In this document: positions 14,287 to 14,541 of the stretch, piece by piece
Numbering within the stretch: the stretch's first letter is position 1
Layout of the letters: each line of letters opens with the position of its first letter
From: Candidatus Eiseniibacteriota bacterium
Lineage (GTDB): Bacteria; Arandabacterota; Arandabacteria; JAGLYR01
Direction of reading: 5' to 3'
DNA: 14,541 nt
NCBI GenBank assembly: GCA_023132135.1
Contig: JAGLYR010000065.1
Coordinates: 1-14,541 of the forward strand
Notes under the pieces: generated by a model
The model's input: the letters and a program-made list of their open reading frames with translations, nothing else
What the model was told of the DNA's origin: nothing
Databases searched by the model: none
Made by a program: the position numbers and the translations under genes

Positions 14287-14316
14287 ATTATAGCATGCTG
14301 AAGCCATGGGTGTCAA
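14287..14316 (-). promoter_or_regulatory. Consensus sigma70 promoter with extended -10
   Basis: On the minus strand TTGACA (14316-14311) and TATAAT (14292-14287) both match the consensus at all six bases, with an 18-nt spacer. TGC directly before TATAAT gives the extended -10 TGN motif. The predicted start is near 14280. It points at the PPC-repeat gene and predicts strong basal expression. Confidence 0.8.
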
Positions 14317-14541
14317 GGAAAACGTCCTAAAGTGGAGTGTAGCAGAATTCCCGGCATTATTGCCCGAAGCGACCGATCTGCTGCGACTGTAGGCACTTGA
14401 CAGGTATTAGAAGGTTGCGGAAGCGCGGAATCATGGAAATCCTTCTCCGAGAGACGCCGTCGTGGAGACAATGCACTATCCCGGCCAGCATTTATAGCTG
14501 GCGGAATTCTGCCCTATTTCCTCGACACTTGTCACTCGCCC
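14317..14541. other. Noncoding end of window
   Basis: No gene was recognised in this stretch. A small inverted repeat, GCCAGC-ATTTATA-GCTGGC, lies at 14484-14502. A TTGACA hexamer on the plus strand at 14397 has no matching -10 element at 16-19 nt. The region probably separates the PPC-repeat gene from a unit beyond the window. Confidence 0.4.

Noticed and set aside
13130-14293. Plus-strand open frame opposite the PPC-repeat gene
   Set aside because: The minus strand has a signal peptide, internal repeats, a ribosome site and a promoter. The plus-strand frame even runs into that promoter.
14397-14426. Plus-strand promoter starting with TTGACA
   Set aside because: No -10-like hexamer is found 16-19 nt downstream and no gene follows inside the window.

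Overview
The window is GC-rich bacterial DNA with tight gene packing. It carries a complete-looking plus-strand cluster for a type IV pilus / type II secretion (T4P/T2SS) machine, followed by two convergent minus-strand genes for exported proteins. No rRNA, tRNA, transposase or CRISPR array was seen. Three traits together suggest a diderm from an FCB-type candidate phylum (for example Eisenbacteria- or Latescibacteria-like): GspG-type pilins with an IAGNP motif, a TPR-tailed Thr-type sulfatase-like lipoprotein, and a Cys-rich PPC-like secreted protein with a short C-terminal tag. This assignment comes from family knowledge and was not tested by any search.

Layout. 1-492 is a noncoding, repeat-rich stretch. 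It holds a short 18-nt repeat, two facing arrays of AT-rich 7-mers and a perfect 27-bp hairpin. 493-891 encodes a stand-alone receiver (CheY-like) protein. 947-4216 encodes the assembly ATPase (GspE/PilB), the platform protein (GspF/PilC) and a small pseudopilin. 4217-4482 is a spacer built from nested inverted repeats and a second 7-mer array, and it ends in a near copy of the 18-nt repeat from the window start. 4483-10310 encodes, in close order, two tandemly duplicated GspG-like pilins (the second with a large C-terminal extension), a PilM-PilN fusion comparable in layout to GspL, a PilO/GspM-like protein, a PilP/GspC-like protein and a compact secretin.

The minus-strand part has a lipoprotein (10340-12532) that joins a sulfatase-superfamily domain to TPRs. 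Upstream of it is a secreted protein (12686-14089) of three PPC-like repeats. Each minus-strand gene has a recognisable sigma70-type promoter, and a strong GC hairpin separates the two units. The second promoter is consensus-perfect and lies about 190 nt before its start codon.

How the genes fit together. The ATPase drives the platform protein, which adds pilin subunits to a short fibre. The PilM-PilN fusion with the PilO- and PilP-like proteins couples the inner-membrane motor to the secretin pore in the outer membrane. No retraction ATPase (PilT), prepilin peptidase (PilD) or full minor-pilin set is present here, so sequence alone does not settle whether this is a secretion system or a pilus. 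The peptidase must be encoded elsewhere.
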